Part shown: one piece after another, positions 43,841 to 51,891 of the stretch
How the letters are laid out: the number at the start of each line of letters is the position of its first letter
How positions within the stretch are numbered: position 1 is the stretch's first letter
NCBI GenBank assembly: GCA_028284705.1
Contig: JANQRE010000010.1
Coordinates: 184,301-248,300, forward strand
Direction of reading: 5' to 3'
DNA from: Paracoccaceae bacterium
GTDB lineage: Bacteria > Pseudomonadota > Alphaproteobacteria > Rhodobacterales > Rhodobacteraceae
DNA length: 64,000 bases
The notes under the pieces: model-generated
The model's input: the letters and a program-made list of their open reading frames with translations, nothing else
Database searches by the model: none
What the model was told of the DNA's origin: nothing
Translations under genes and position numbers: made by a program

Positions 43841-44326
43841 ATGGACATGATACTTCTTCTGGCTCAGACGGTGTGCGTGGGCTTTCTGGCGCTCTGGTTG
43901 ACCAGCGGCGTGCGCGACAACCTGCTATACCCGGCGGTCAACGAGATGTTCACCGCCGAGGTCATGGATATGGCCCGAATGCGGGCGGAATACCCCGAAG
44001 CCTACGCCCTGGTCGCCCATCGCCGCATCACAAATCCGACGCTGAAAACCACGGCATTTCGCCTTGTGGTGGCCTGGGAACTGGCCGCGACGGTAACCTT
44101 GTGGGTCGGGGTGCTACTGCTCGCATTGGCGATTTTCGGATGGATCGGTCCGGACACAGCACGCGGTGTGGCGATGCTCGCGGCGCTGATGTTCACCAAC
44201 ACCTGGGCGATGTTTCTCATTGTCGGCAATCACTTCTGCTATTGGTTCGGCCATGAAGGCGCGCAGAACACTCACTTCCAGATGACCTTGTGGGGTCTTG
44301 GGACGTTGATTTTCTTGTCCATCTGA
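43841..44326 (+). CDS. DUF2165 family membrane protein
   Basis: Encodes 161 residues with four membrane segments (starting near residues 3, 70, 97-115 and 135), separated by short loops. The pattern RDNLLYPAVNEMFTAEVMDM after the first helix and GNHFCYWFGHEGAQNTHFQM near the end match DUF2165, small integral membrane proteins of unknown activity. The histidines and aromatic residues in the last loop are conserved-looking and could bind a metal or heme. It is in line with the solute-binding gene after a hairpin. A good terminator follows about 95 bases after its stop. Confidence 0.85.
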   Translation: MDMILLLAQTVCVGFLALWLTSGVRDNLLYPAVNEMFTAEVMDMARMRAEYPEAYALVAHRRITNPTLKTTAFRLVVAWELAATVTLWVGVLLLALAIFGWIGPDTARGVAMLAALMFTNTWAMFLIVGNHFCYWFGHEGAQNTHFQMTLWGLGTLIFLSI

Positions 44327-44420
44327 TTTTGAGCGACCACGAGTGAGCCCGAAATAGTCCAGTTTGACGGGTCGAGACGACCGCCACGCAAACCCGATCT
44401 ATTTTCCAAAATCCTTGTCA

Positions 44421-44445
44421 GGACGGATCCGCCCGTCCGGTTTTT
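44421..44445 (+). terminator. intrinsic terminator of the island operon
   Basis: GGACGG, loop ATCCGC, CCGTCC, then GGTTTTT. The stem is 6 bases with strong GC content and is followed by a T-run on the plus strand. It lies 95 bases after the DUF2165 gene and probably ends the long operon that began with the amidotransferase-like gene. Confidence 0.75.
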
Positions 44446-44619
44446 GTCCCACTCATCCGACAATCAGCGCATGTTAGTTATTGGCGAGCAGTCGGCTACG
44501 CGGCAGAGTTGTGGGAGAAGCAGAACGCCCACTATTTGGACGTCGTACTACAGCAAATCATGCTTTGAGCAACTTTCGGGCCGGTTGGGTCCAAACTAAT
44601 CGGAGTTGGGTTCCACCTT

Positions 44620-45546
44620 TCAAGGACTGTCCAATGCCACGTTGGTCCGTGCCATCGCGGTCGCCAGAGATATCCCGGAAATGATGTGCCACATCCCCCA
44701 GAACGCGGCCACGACGGCCATGCCGCCCAGCCCGTCGAAGAACCCAAAAATCAGGACCAGACCCAGGCCGGAATTCTGGATACCGGTCTCAATCGTGATC
44801 GCCCGGCGGTCATAGGCGGACAGCCCCACGAGGGAGGCGAGAGAATAGCCCGCCGCGAGCGCCATGGCGTTATGCAGAAACACCAGGGCGGCGACGGCGG
44901 AGGCATATTGAAGAAAGAGCGACCAGTTGGCTGCAAGCGCAAGGACGACAAAGCCAATGAAGATCGCCATGGAGAGGTATTGCAGCGGCTTACGCAAGCG
45001 CGCCGCGATCTCGGGCTTCGCCACATTGAGGTAAATCCCGAGACAGAGCGGCAAAAGCAGCATGAAGCCGACCGTGATTGCGACCGAGACGGGATCAATT
45101 GAGGTTGCGCGCAGGATGTCGTTGGTCGGCCCATAAAGACCGCCCCAGAACGCGACATTGAGCGGCGTCAAAACAATGGCCGAAACGGTGGCGAATGCAG
45201 TCATCGATACCGACAGCGCCGAATTGCCACCCGCACGATGGGTTATGAAATTGGAGATGTTCCCGCCCGGACATGCCGCAACAAGGATCAGGCCAAGCGC
45301 GATCGAGGGCCTGGGCTGCGTCAGAAGGACCAGACAAAAAGTCAGGGCGGGCAACAGGATGAATTGAGAGAAGAGGCCTGTCAGAACAGCCTTGGGAGCT
45401 TTCGCCAGACGCGCAAAATCAGCCGGCCGCAGTTCCAGCGCAATCGAGAACATCACAATCGCGAGGATCATGTTCAGAACGACCAGACTGGTGGGTGAGA
45501 AGTTCAGGACAACAGTGTCGATTTCTTCAAACTCGGTGCCGAACAT
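44620..45546 (-). CDS. bile acid:sodium symporter (BASS/ACR3-like) family carrier
   Basis: Encodes 308 residues with about nine membrane segments. The sodium-binding cores are visible: ACPGGNISNFITHRAGGNSALS at about residue 88 and ETGIQNSGLGLVL at about 265, the pattern of BASS transporters. Substrates of the family range from bile acids to pantoate and other organic acids; nothing here fixes the choice. It is on the opposite strand, beyond the island terminator. Adjacent genes suggest neither an arsenic operon nor bile use. The first ATG was used. Confidence 0.9.
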   Translation of the reverse strand: MFGTEFEEIDTVVLNFSPTSLVVLNMILAIVMFSIALELRPADFARLAKAPKAVLTGLFSQFILLPALTFCLVLLTQPRPSIALGLILVAACPGGNISNFITHRAGGNSALSVSMTAFATVSAIVLTPLNVAFWGGLYGPTNDILRATSIDPVSVAITVGFMLLLPLCLGIYLNVAKPEIAARLRKPLQYLSMAIFIGFVVLALAANWSLFLQYASAVAALVFLHNAMALAAGYSLASLVGLSAYDRRAITIETGIQNSGLGLVLIFGFFDGLGGMAVVAAFWGMWHIISGISLATAMARTNVALDSP

Positions 45547-45692
45547 GTTTTCCCCTGCGTCGCGCCTCGTTTCTCAAGGGCGACAATACCCTGCCAGCAC
45601 GTGTGGCTGTTGTGGCGAAGGTGATGCATCTGGCAAGTTTTGCCAATGCCAATCGTTGCAACTTCGTCGTTTGATGCAGAACCTGATCATGC

Positions 45693-46631
45693 TTGATCCT
45701 GACCACGAACCCAACATGCGAGAATATTTTGAAGACGCGGAATAGCGATCCCCTGGATGAGCTCCTGCGCGCGCGACTGCGCATCCCGGTCGGCGCGAAT
45801 ATGAGGCTGAAGGCTCTGCGATGGGTCATGGAGGCGGTCGATGCGGTGAACCGGCTGACAACCGGGCACGCCTTTTTCGCCTTGCGCGAGATCGAGCGGA
45901 TGCTGATCACGCTTGATGGCAAAACCGGGACCGATCTGGTTGACGCCTTGCTGGGCATGAAGGGCGGCACCCAGATCACCGAACATGGCCTTGAGAATGT
46001 GCCTGCGACGGGCGCCGTCGTCATTGGATCGACGCATCCTATTGGTACGTTCGATTTCATTGCCCATGCCGGCGCGCTTCTTGATAAGCGTTCTGATCTG
46101 AAGGTCGTGGCGGGACGCGAATCCGAGCGGTTTCTGGGGTCTGAGCTTATCGTTCCGGTGGACCTTGATCGTCAGGACAAGGTTCTGACGGCCCGACAGA
46201 CGCTGAATGGTATGCGGGATCATCTCGATGATAGCGGCGCGCTTCTGGTGTTCGGATCTGGGCGTGTCCCACGCCTTGAAAACGGGCTTCTGGTCGAGCC
46301 CCCCTGGCGGACTGGGATAACGCGCATCTCCGCCGAATGCGCTGCCCCGATTGTGCCCGCCTCGACCGCCATGCGCAATTCCCGCCACTACTATCGAACC
46401 CGGCGATTGGCGGCGCTGCTCAGCGGCGGAAACGACGAGTTCGGGCGCAGGGTGGCGTCATTGAGATATGCCTCCGAACTTTTTGCAAAACTGGGTGGCA
46501 GCTACGACGTGCACTACGGACCGATCCAGCCCGAAGGCACCGCGCCGGACGTGCTACAGGAGCTTGCGGAGGGATTGGTGCCGGGCCTCTACCGATCGCG
46601 TTCGTCGGAGGAACGACCAAGCGACTCCTAA
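45693..46631 (+). CDS. lysophospholipid acyltransferase family protein
   Basis: Up to 312 residues from a TTG; an ATG at 45801 (MRLKALRW) would give about 276 residues and is an alternative. A PlsC-like arrangement is seen: STHPIGTFDFIAHAGALLDKR, where H and D sit at the HxxxxxD pattern of ornithine-lipid and hemolysin-like acyltransferases. It is followed by VVAGRESERFLGSEL and a third motif, PIVPASTAMRNSRHYYR. There is no obvious membrane anchor beyond amphipathic regions. It probably acylates a lysolipid or lyso-ornithine-type acceptor at the inner membrane. Divergent from the carrier gene. Confidence 0.72.
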   Translation: MILTTNPTCENILKTRNSDPLDELLRARLRIPVGANMRLKALRWVMEAVDAVNRLTTGHAFFALREIERMLITLDGKTGTDLVDALLGMKGGTQITEHGLENVPATGAVVIGSTHPIGTFDFIAHAGALLDKRSDLKVVAGRESERFLGSELIVPVDLDRQDKVLTARQTLNGMRDHLDDSGALLVFGSGRVPRLENGLLVEPPWRTGITRISAECAAPIVPASTAMRNSRHYYRTRRLAALLSGGNDEFGRRVASLRYASELFAKLGGSYDVHYGPIQPEGTAPDVLQELAEGLVPGLYRSRSSEERPSDS

Positions 46632-47046
46632 CATTATCCATTTTGTCAGCGTCGTTGGCGGTTCGTGGATTGCAGATGTCGACTCTACAACCGTGGTCTC
46701 CACGCCATCTTCATGTAAAGTCACCGGATTTCAGTTCATCCAGCATCTAGTTGAGGCGGCTCAAATAATGTCTTCCCGCTTGGCTCGCCTGATCGAGCCG
46801 AGATAGTTGCGTTGGTGCTAGGGGCGTTCGTTATAGTGATGTCACAGGCGTGAGCTTCAAAGCCGCACAGACACCGTCTCGCACAGTTCCTAGAGCATTC
46901 ACCGATTGATCTCGGGACAGCGCTACGACATCGGACTTGCCGACTTCTCGGTAGTCATCTCGTACCTTTTTTGTGAGGGGATTGTGTCGGAATTCTCTAA
47001 GGTCGGACAAACCCACTGAGTGAACAGGCTGGGCTGCGTCGTTGGT
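46632..47046. other. intergenic region with no supported gene
   Basis: About 415 bases. Short frames exist on both strands (a 61-codon one on the minus strand at 46831-47016), but none has a ribosome site, a known family or good codon use. The composition is lower in GC than the flanking genes. It may contain decayed sequence. A T-run near 46970 has no convincing stem before it. Confidence 0.4.
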
Positions 47047-47682
47047 CTAAGGTCCCCCGCGAGCAGCACCGGCCCAGTCGTCCGACTGGGTGCTGAGGGC
47101 CGCCCAGCGCTTCTTCAAAATCAGGAACGCTCCCGCAGCGACGGTCACAGCTAGAATGATGCCGAAGAAATTGCTGATCAGTGTGGCGACCTGCTCGAGC
47201 TGAGCGGCGAAGGCATAGCCGAGACCTACATATCCAAAGGTCCAGAACAGGGCGCCAGGCAAAGCCACTGCGGTGAAGCGCGCCCAGTCGAGCCCACCTG
47301 CCCCGCTGAGATAGGTGACATAGGGACATGTCGGACTGAGAATTGTGTGACTGAGAAACACGGCCATCGCGCCACGGCGCTGCAACAGCGCCTCGCTCTT
47401 CTCGATGACGGGACCGATGCGGGCGGAACGCGACAAACGGCTGATAGGACGCCGCCCGAAATGCCGGGCGATCAGAAAGGCAGCCTGATCACCGATGACA
47501 AACGCCGCGAATGTGGTGGCCAGAACCGTGACCAGGGACAGGTCGCCGACCGCGGCGAAGCTCCCAGCCGTCAAAGTGAGCACAGAGGCCGGCAGCGGGA
47601 CCGCCATACAGGCCAGCGCCACAACACCGAAGACGAGCATGAGCCCGTAATCGGGAATAAGGGCCAGCACGGTCTCCATCAT
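47047..47682 (-). CDS. DedA/VTT-domain membrane protein
   Basis: Encodes 211 residues with about five membrane segments. The DedA core is visible in VPLPASVLTLTAGSFAAVG, FVIGDQAAFLIARHFGRRPI (with the re-entrant acidic and basic residues) and LSHTILSPTCPYVTYLSGAG followed by FTAVALPGALFWTFGYVGLG. DedA-like proteins move phospholipids or undecaprenyl phosphate across the inner membrane, driven by the proton gradient. It overlaps the upstream 117-residue gene by 4 bases (ATGA), so the two may work together. It is the last gene of a minus-strand envelope-related group. Confidence 0.88.
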   Translation of the reverse strand: MMETVLALIPDYGLMLVFGVVALACMAVPLPASVLTLTAGSFAAVGDLSLVTVLATTFAAFVIGDQAAFLIARHFGRRPISRLSRSARIGPVIEKSEALLQRRGAMAVFLSHTILSPTCPYVTYLSGAGGLDWARFTAVALPGALFWTFGYVGLGYAFAAQLEQVATLISNFFGIILAVTVAAGAFLILKKRWAALSTQSDDWAGAARGGP

Positions 47683-48032
47683 TGCTCCTGCTCCCGATAG
47701 ATCTTTGCCGCGTCCCGCACCCGAGCGGTGAGCTCCTCCATCGTCAGCCCGTGTCTTTCAGCAACCTGACGCAGTCTGAGACCACGGTCGGCTTCCAGGT
47801 CCAGCGCAAGGATTTCAAACACAAGCGGTCGCGGCAGGTCGTAGGTCATCACCACAAACCGCGGCGTCATCCACGGTTTGAGATCGACGTCGACATTTCT
47901 CGGATCATTGAAATAGAGAAAGTCGAGAAACACCCGCGAGGCAAAGAAGAGCACCACGCAGAGGGCCGCGAGAAACACACCGACAAGGCGCCAATTGCGA
48001 CGCGCAAGCGTCAGCAAGCTCCTTTCAGCCAT
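47679..48032 (-). CDS. hypothetical membrane-anchored protein
   Basis: Encodes 117 residues from the ATG at 48032; two in-frame TTG codons directly before it are unlikely starts. A basic N-terminus precedes one hydrophobic segment (GVFLAALCVVLFFASRVFL, about 20-38), so it is probably a type II inner-membrane protein. The periplasmic part has DPRNVDVDLKPWMTPRFVV. The end is a helical region with LRLRQVAERHGLTMEELT that resembles a small helix-turn-helix. No family recognised. It overlaps the genes on both sides by 4 and 8 bases, in the same operon as the DedA-like protein. Confidence 0.65.
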   Translation of the reverse strand: MAERSLLTLARRNWRLVGVFLAALCVVLFFASRVFLDFLYFNDPRNVDVDLKPWMTPRFVVMTYDLPRPLVFEILALDLEADRGLRLRQVAERHGLTMEELTARVRDAAKIYREQEQ

Positions 48033-48561
48033 CAACAACTGTCCAGCTTCGGTAAAGCGGATCAGTGCTGGTGCACGGCGTCATCAGCAAGTTGCGGGAC
48101 ATGTAAGGCCCCGCCGAACGGCTTTCCGCCCCGACGGCAACACAAAGCGTGGCATCATCCGCGGGCGATATCGCTTGGGTCTCCTGGTTGTAGACGAATT
48201 GCTGACGCGCATTCGCTGGGTCGCAGGTCGCCAGCGCAAAGACCGGATCAGCATCCGGCACATATTCCATGCAGTATTCGGCAAACTCGACGGAGCGGAT
48301 GAGGCCGGTATCTTCCTCCAGCGCAAACTGAACATCACCGCCTTCCGGCTTGCAGGAATGCGCCTGCAAATTCTCAGAAAACCCACGACCCAATGTGTCG
48401 ATGCACCAGCCGAGACGGTCCACTTCGTCAAGATTATCGCTGAGAAAAATCACTGGCGCTGGCGTTTGCAAATCGGGCGCCTCGGCAGTTGCGGACGGTG
48501 CGCTCAAAGCAATGAGTGGCGTCACAATGAGCGCCAATGTGGCTCGATGATCAATTTTCAT
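48025..48561 (-). CDS. exported protein with ricin-type beta-trefoil-like pattern
   Basis: Encodes 178 residues from the ATG at 48561; 19 more upstream codons lack a signal. GAGAAAGACAG precedes it. A Sec signal peptide (LALIVTPLIALSAPSATA) leads. The mature part has cysteine pairs and repeating units such as LGWCIDTLGR, LQAHSCKPEGGDVQF and LCVAVGAESRS with C-terminal LLMTPC. This recalls the Q-x-W/CLD repeats of ricin B-type carbohydrate-binding folds, but the classical QxW motif is weak (RQQFVYN). Possibly binds sugars in the periplasm or outside. Function unproven. Confidence 0.6.
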   Translation of the reverse strand: MKIDHRATLALIVTPLIALSAPSATAEAPDLQTPAPVIFLSDNLDEVDRLGWCIDTLGRGFSENLQAHSCKPEGGDVQFALEEDTGLIRSVEFAEYCMEYVPDADPVFALATCDPANARQQFVYNQETQAISPADDATLCVAVGAESRSAGPYMSRNLLMTPCTSTDPLYRSWTVVDG

Positions 48562-48632
48562 CTGTCTTTCTCCATGCTGATAATGTCTTGGTTTTGCGTT
48601 CGACCCAGCTGAACTCACCGTTAGCGAATGCT

Positions 48633-48833
48633 CTATGTCTGCCTGAGAGTAGATAATGTGCTGACGCTTTCTCCCTGGCAGGCCGAGAGTGCAACGGGAA
48701 GCTCACTCCCCATATCAAAAAGCGGTGCTGCCTCCGCAATCGCCAAGCTTTCTGATGTCACTATGACCGCGATGCAAAGCAAAGCGAGTACGATCAATGC
48801 GAGTGCGGCCAACCATCTTTCGGAAGCGATCAT
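48633..48833 (-). CDS. small hypothetical membrane protein
   Basis: Encodes 66 residues. The ATG is preceded by GGAGG with 5-base spacing, which strongly supports this start over an ATG seven codons upstream. One hydrophobic segment (AALALIVLALLCIAVIVTS) near residues 9-28 is followed by a short polar part. There is one cysteine. No family recognised. It lies between the desaturase and the ricin-like gene on the same strand, perhaps in one operon. Confidence 0.55.
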   Translation of the reverse strand: MIASERWLAALALIVLALLCIAVIVTSESLAIAEAAPLFDMGSELPVALSACQGESVSTLSTLRQT

Positions 48834-49048
48834 TGTATCCTCCGTCCCGTTCACAACTCAAACGAAGGGTGACGGCGTTTCCGTCGAAAAAATCTCGGTT
48901 TGGAGGTCGCTCGCTTTTGGGCGCTACGTCGTAATCTGCTTTCCGCTCAAGAAGAAGCGCATGCAGATCGGCGGCGGTATCATTCCGGAGCGAGAACTTG
49001 GCTTCCCAATCATAGATGCGCTTTATGCGACCACTCCCGCCCCCTGCC

Positions 49049-50194
49049 CTATGCGAGCCCCTTGGGCGCCAAATCTCCGATCGAAGCTTCATCGACGTCG
49101 GCGGATCGCCGTCGCTCGGTCTGTGCCGTGGCGGGCAACGGTGTGTCGAAGGAGTAGTCCGGGTCGGCCTTCTGTCGCTCCCAGGTCTCCAGCATCTCGC
49201 GCCATGCCCCGCGCAGGGTCCGCGGTTCCGGCATGTCGTCCTTAATCTCCGCCGCCAACGCCGGCAGATTGTAGCAGGGAATGCCCGCGTACATGTGATG
49301 CTCGGTATGCCAGTTCATGTGCCAGTAGAGAAATTCAACGGCTGCCGGAAGCCGGATGGACCGTGTGTTCTTGCGAAAATCGGTCGTGCTTTCCGCCAAG
49401 CCGCAATGCTGCGTGAGCGCAACAAAATAGCTCAGCCAGTTCGCGATGTAGCTTGGCACGGTGAAGATCAGCGGTAGTACCCAAAGCCCCGTGGCAATCG
49501 CGACCACAAGCACGCTTGCGTGAAACGCCAGTTGAATGCGCGACCAGCGCATCGAGCGGCGGTGTTGATCCGGTTGGTCGGTATGCAGCGCCTCAATCCA
49601 CTCATTGGCGGGAATGTCCGTCGGACCGGTTTTACCCATCGCATCCAGCACGGTCAGCCGGATCGTCGAGAGGATGCCGCCCTTGCCAAAGGTACGCCCC
49701 GGCTGCGTCAGCAGGTTGAGGGTAAAAAGCTGCAGAAGAAAGGTTCGGCCTACATTCGGATGTATCGGAAGCAGCACCTCTCGGTCGCCTTCGGGGTGAA
49801 GCGTGTACCGGTGGTGATAGGTGTGGCTCGCGGCATAGTCGAACGGGTTCCACCATGAAATCAGGCTGAAGGTGTAGAGGAAGGCATCATTCAGCCATTT
49901 GGTCTGAAATACTGTGCCATGACCCAGTTCGTGCACTGAGGTGCCGCGGAAGAACGATGCGATGGTACCGTGAACAAAGAGTGCGACGAAGAATAGAAGC
50001 CAAAGCCCCTGCGCCCAGGTTAGATAGACGGCAAGCCCGCTCAGGCAAAACAGCGCCAGATGACCACCAGCCTGACGCCACCCTTTCGCATCGTCACGCT
50101 TCGAAAGCTCCCGAAATCGCGCCGGTGGCATCTTTGAGCGATACCATTGCACATTCAGAGTGTCTCTCACCTCAGAGAGCGGTTGGTAGGCCAT
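49049..50194 (-). CDS. membrane fatty acid desaturase
   Basis: Encodes 381 residues with three to four membrane segments. The three histidine boxes of di-iron membrane desaturases are intact: HELGH (about residue 94), HTYHH (about 131) and HMNWHTEHH (about 300). SWWNPFDYAASHTYHH and CYNLPALAAEI are typical of the broad FA_desaturase family, which includes acyl-lipid desaturases and sphingolipid or carotenoid-type hydroxylases. The C-terminal 60 residues are polar and degenerate in family terms. Substrate unknown; membrane-lipid modification is the likely use. It heads the minus-strand envelope group; about 215 bases separate it from the next gene. Confidence 0.88.
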   Translation of the reverse strand: MAYQPLSEVRDTLNVQWYRSKMPPARFRELSKRDDAKGWRQAGGHLALFCLSGLAVYLTWAQGLWLLFFVALFVHGTIASFFRGTSVHELGHGTVFQTKWLNDAFLYTFSLISWWNPFDYAASHTYHHRYTLHPEGDREVLLPIHPNVGRTFLLQLFTLNLLTQPGRTFGKGGILSTIRLTVLDAMGKTGPTDIPANEWIEALHTDQPDQHRRSMRWSRIQLAFHASVLVVAIATGLWVLPLIFTVPSYIANWLSYFVALTQHCGLAESTTDFRKNTRSIRLPAAVEFLYWHMNWHTEHHMYAGIPCYNLPALAAEIKDDMPEPRTLRGAWREMLETWERQKADPDYSFDTPLPATAQTERRRSADVDEASIGDLAPKGLA

Positions 50195-50584
50195 ACCCAG
50201 TCACCTCGCGCGCTGAGGGAAGTATTCGGCTGAACGCGATGATGTTGCAAGCCGCAGTCGTAGGTGAACGTGCACTTATCTGCGGAGGCGGCCAAAAATC
50301 ATGAAACGTCGATTGGCCCTGCCTTGTTAGTTAGCTTCTGGCCACGGTTGACTCCAAGCTACTTTGACCTGCCACATAGTTAGCCCCTAGGGCGCCCGCT
50401 GGACCGTTGATTTACCGCCGCCCGAAGCCCTAATGAGAAACCGGATTGAGCCGCCTTTTAATAGATAGATTGACTCTGAAACGGGAGATTCTCCGGCACC
50501 CCGTTCATGGGTGCGCTATCGACGGCTGGCTATCCGGACCAAGCCGGTTTTCGATCTGAGGCGGTCAATGTCAGCTTTCGAAGG
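50195..50584. other. intergenic region with no supported gene
   Basis: About 390 bases between the desaturase start and the HxlR stop. No frame has a start, ribosome site and family. Composition varies, and a stretch near 50320-50460 contains short inverted TTAG-rich pieces without a clear element. The promoter of the desaturase gene must lie near 50200-50300. Confidence 0.4.
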
Positions 50585-50962
50585 TTAGTTGACCTGTTGC
50601 CGGTCAAACTCCATACGAAATTTCCTCACATCGCTCATCTGCTCATGGGACCAAAACACCAGAGGTTTCAGTACCTCTAGTAAACTGCGTCCCAACGGTG
50701 TCAGTTCATAAGACACCGCTATCGGCGGTCCGGGATCAACGGTGCGTGTCAGGTAGCCGTCGCGTTGTAACCCACGAAGGTTCTCTGTCAGCACACTTTG
50801 CGTGATATCTCCAATGCACCGCTTGAGGTCACCAAACCGTCTCGGTTCATCTTCCAGCGCCAGAATAATGATCATCCTCCACTTGCCCGTCACATTGGAT
50901 AGCACGGAACGGATACAACAGTTTGATGCTTCGGCCTTGTTGGCAACTCCAATAGGTAGCAT
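50585..50962 (-). CDS. HxlR-family winged-helix regulator
   Basis: Encodes 125 residues. The family fold is visible: SNCCIRSVLSNVTGKWRMII at residues 12-31 with a redox-type Cys, EDEPRRFGDLKRCIGDITQS as helix-turn-helix, then LTENLRGLQRDGYLTRTV and YELTPLGRSLLEVL. HxlR proteins commonly sense electrophiles or oxidants through the N-terminal cysteine. It is divergent from the NTF2-like gene across 178 bases, its most likely target. No strong ribosome site before the ATG. Confidence 0.92.
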   Translation of the reverse strand: MLPIGVANKAEASNCCIRSVLSNVTGKWRMIIILALEDEPRRFGDLKRCIGDITQSVLTENLRGLQRDGYLTRTVDPGPPIAVSYELTPLGRSLLEVLKPLVFWSHEQMSDVRKFRMEFDRQQVN

Positions 50963-51140
50963 ACCAGTCCCTAGTATCCGATTCAGACCTGGAGAGGCTT
51001 AAACCATCGCAATCTTTTCAGCAATACTGCCCATATTGTTGGTAGCGTGAAACATACCAAGTCGCTTAAAGATGCGTAATTGCGATGCAGTAGCATTTTG
51101 ATACTACGTATGAAGAACGTACGAATCAGAGAAAAAGACC

Positions 51141-51635
51141 ATGCCGGACGCACACGCTCTCAAACCGCAAATTCCCTTTGATCAGTTGAAACAGGATCAC
51201 TGGACAGACCAGGAAACAATGAACGCTGCTGTCGTTGCAGATTTCTTCCAGCGGCTCATGAATGAACATGACTTCGACTATACGCTGCGCACCTATGGCG
51301 ACGGATCCTACATCCAGCACAACAGAGCGATCCCGCCAGAAATTGCCGGGGTCGTCGGCTATGTCAAAACCCTGACCAAGCGGTTCCCGGATTACAGCTA
51401 TGACGTCAAGCGCATCATTTCGAGCGGCGATTTCGTCGTGCTCCACAGCCACGTGACGCTCAAGGCGCAGCATCGTGGAAACGAAAGAAGGGGCTTTATC
51501 ATCACGGATACCTTCCGTTTGGAAGACGGCAAACTCCGCGAGCATTGGGATGCGATGCAAGCCATCGACCTGTTCACCAGGACCCTGATGCTGCTGACAG
51601 GAGGCACAATCGCCAACGATAACTCGACCTTTTGA
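51141..51635 (+). CDS. NTF2/SnoaL-like protein
   Basis: Encodes 164 residues. The cone-like NTF2 fold is suggested by AAVVADFFQRLMNEHDFDYT, YIQHNRAIPPEIAGVVGYVK, FPDYSYDVKRIISSGDFVVLHSHVTL and DTFRLEDGKLREHWDAMQAI. This is the pattern of SnoaL-like and ester-cyclase-like proteins. Possible catalytic His/Asp pairs are in the cavity, but no reaction can be assigned. GAGAAAAAGACC precedes the ATG. Probably induced through the HxlR regulator encoded divergently. Confidence 0.85.
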   Translation: MPDAHALKPQIPFDQLKQDHWTDQETMNAAVVADFFQRLMNEHDFDYTLRTYGDGSYIQHNRAIPPEIAGVVGYVKTLTKRFPDYSYDVKRIISSGDFVVLHSHVTLKAQHRGNERRGFIITDTFRLEDGKLREHWDAMQAIDLFTRTLMLLTGGTIANDNSTF

Positions 51636-51891
51636 CACGGGGCCAGTCGCTTCGCGACGGGTTGATTTGGCCTAGTAACCCCAAAGCAGTCTTTCATGGA
51701 CCCCCCAGCATTTCTTAGCCCGGGTTCTTAAACCCAACTCCCAGCGCGTCGCACGCACGCCCGCCTGACCCCAATGGGGCGGCACGTTGCCTCGAAAAGG
51801 CAAGCGGACTGTCAATTGGGGGCAAACCATGTGCCGCGTAACAGCTCAGGTCAGCCCCAAGCGCCGATCCCGAAAAAACGGCAGAGAGGCT

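Noticed and set aside
46831..47016. Short frame of 61 codons upstream of the DedA-like stop
   Set aside because: No ribosome site, no recognisable domain and composition unlike neighbouring genes.
48867..49048. Possible additional gene on the minus strand between the desaturase and the 66-residue protein
   Set aside because: A plausible-looking frame (about 60 residues) has no start or ribosome site outside the desaturase gene and runs on into the next gene without a stop.
51645..51665. Hairpin after the NTF2-like gene as a terminator
   Set aside because: GTCGC/GCGAC stem is only 5 bases and no T-run follows.
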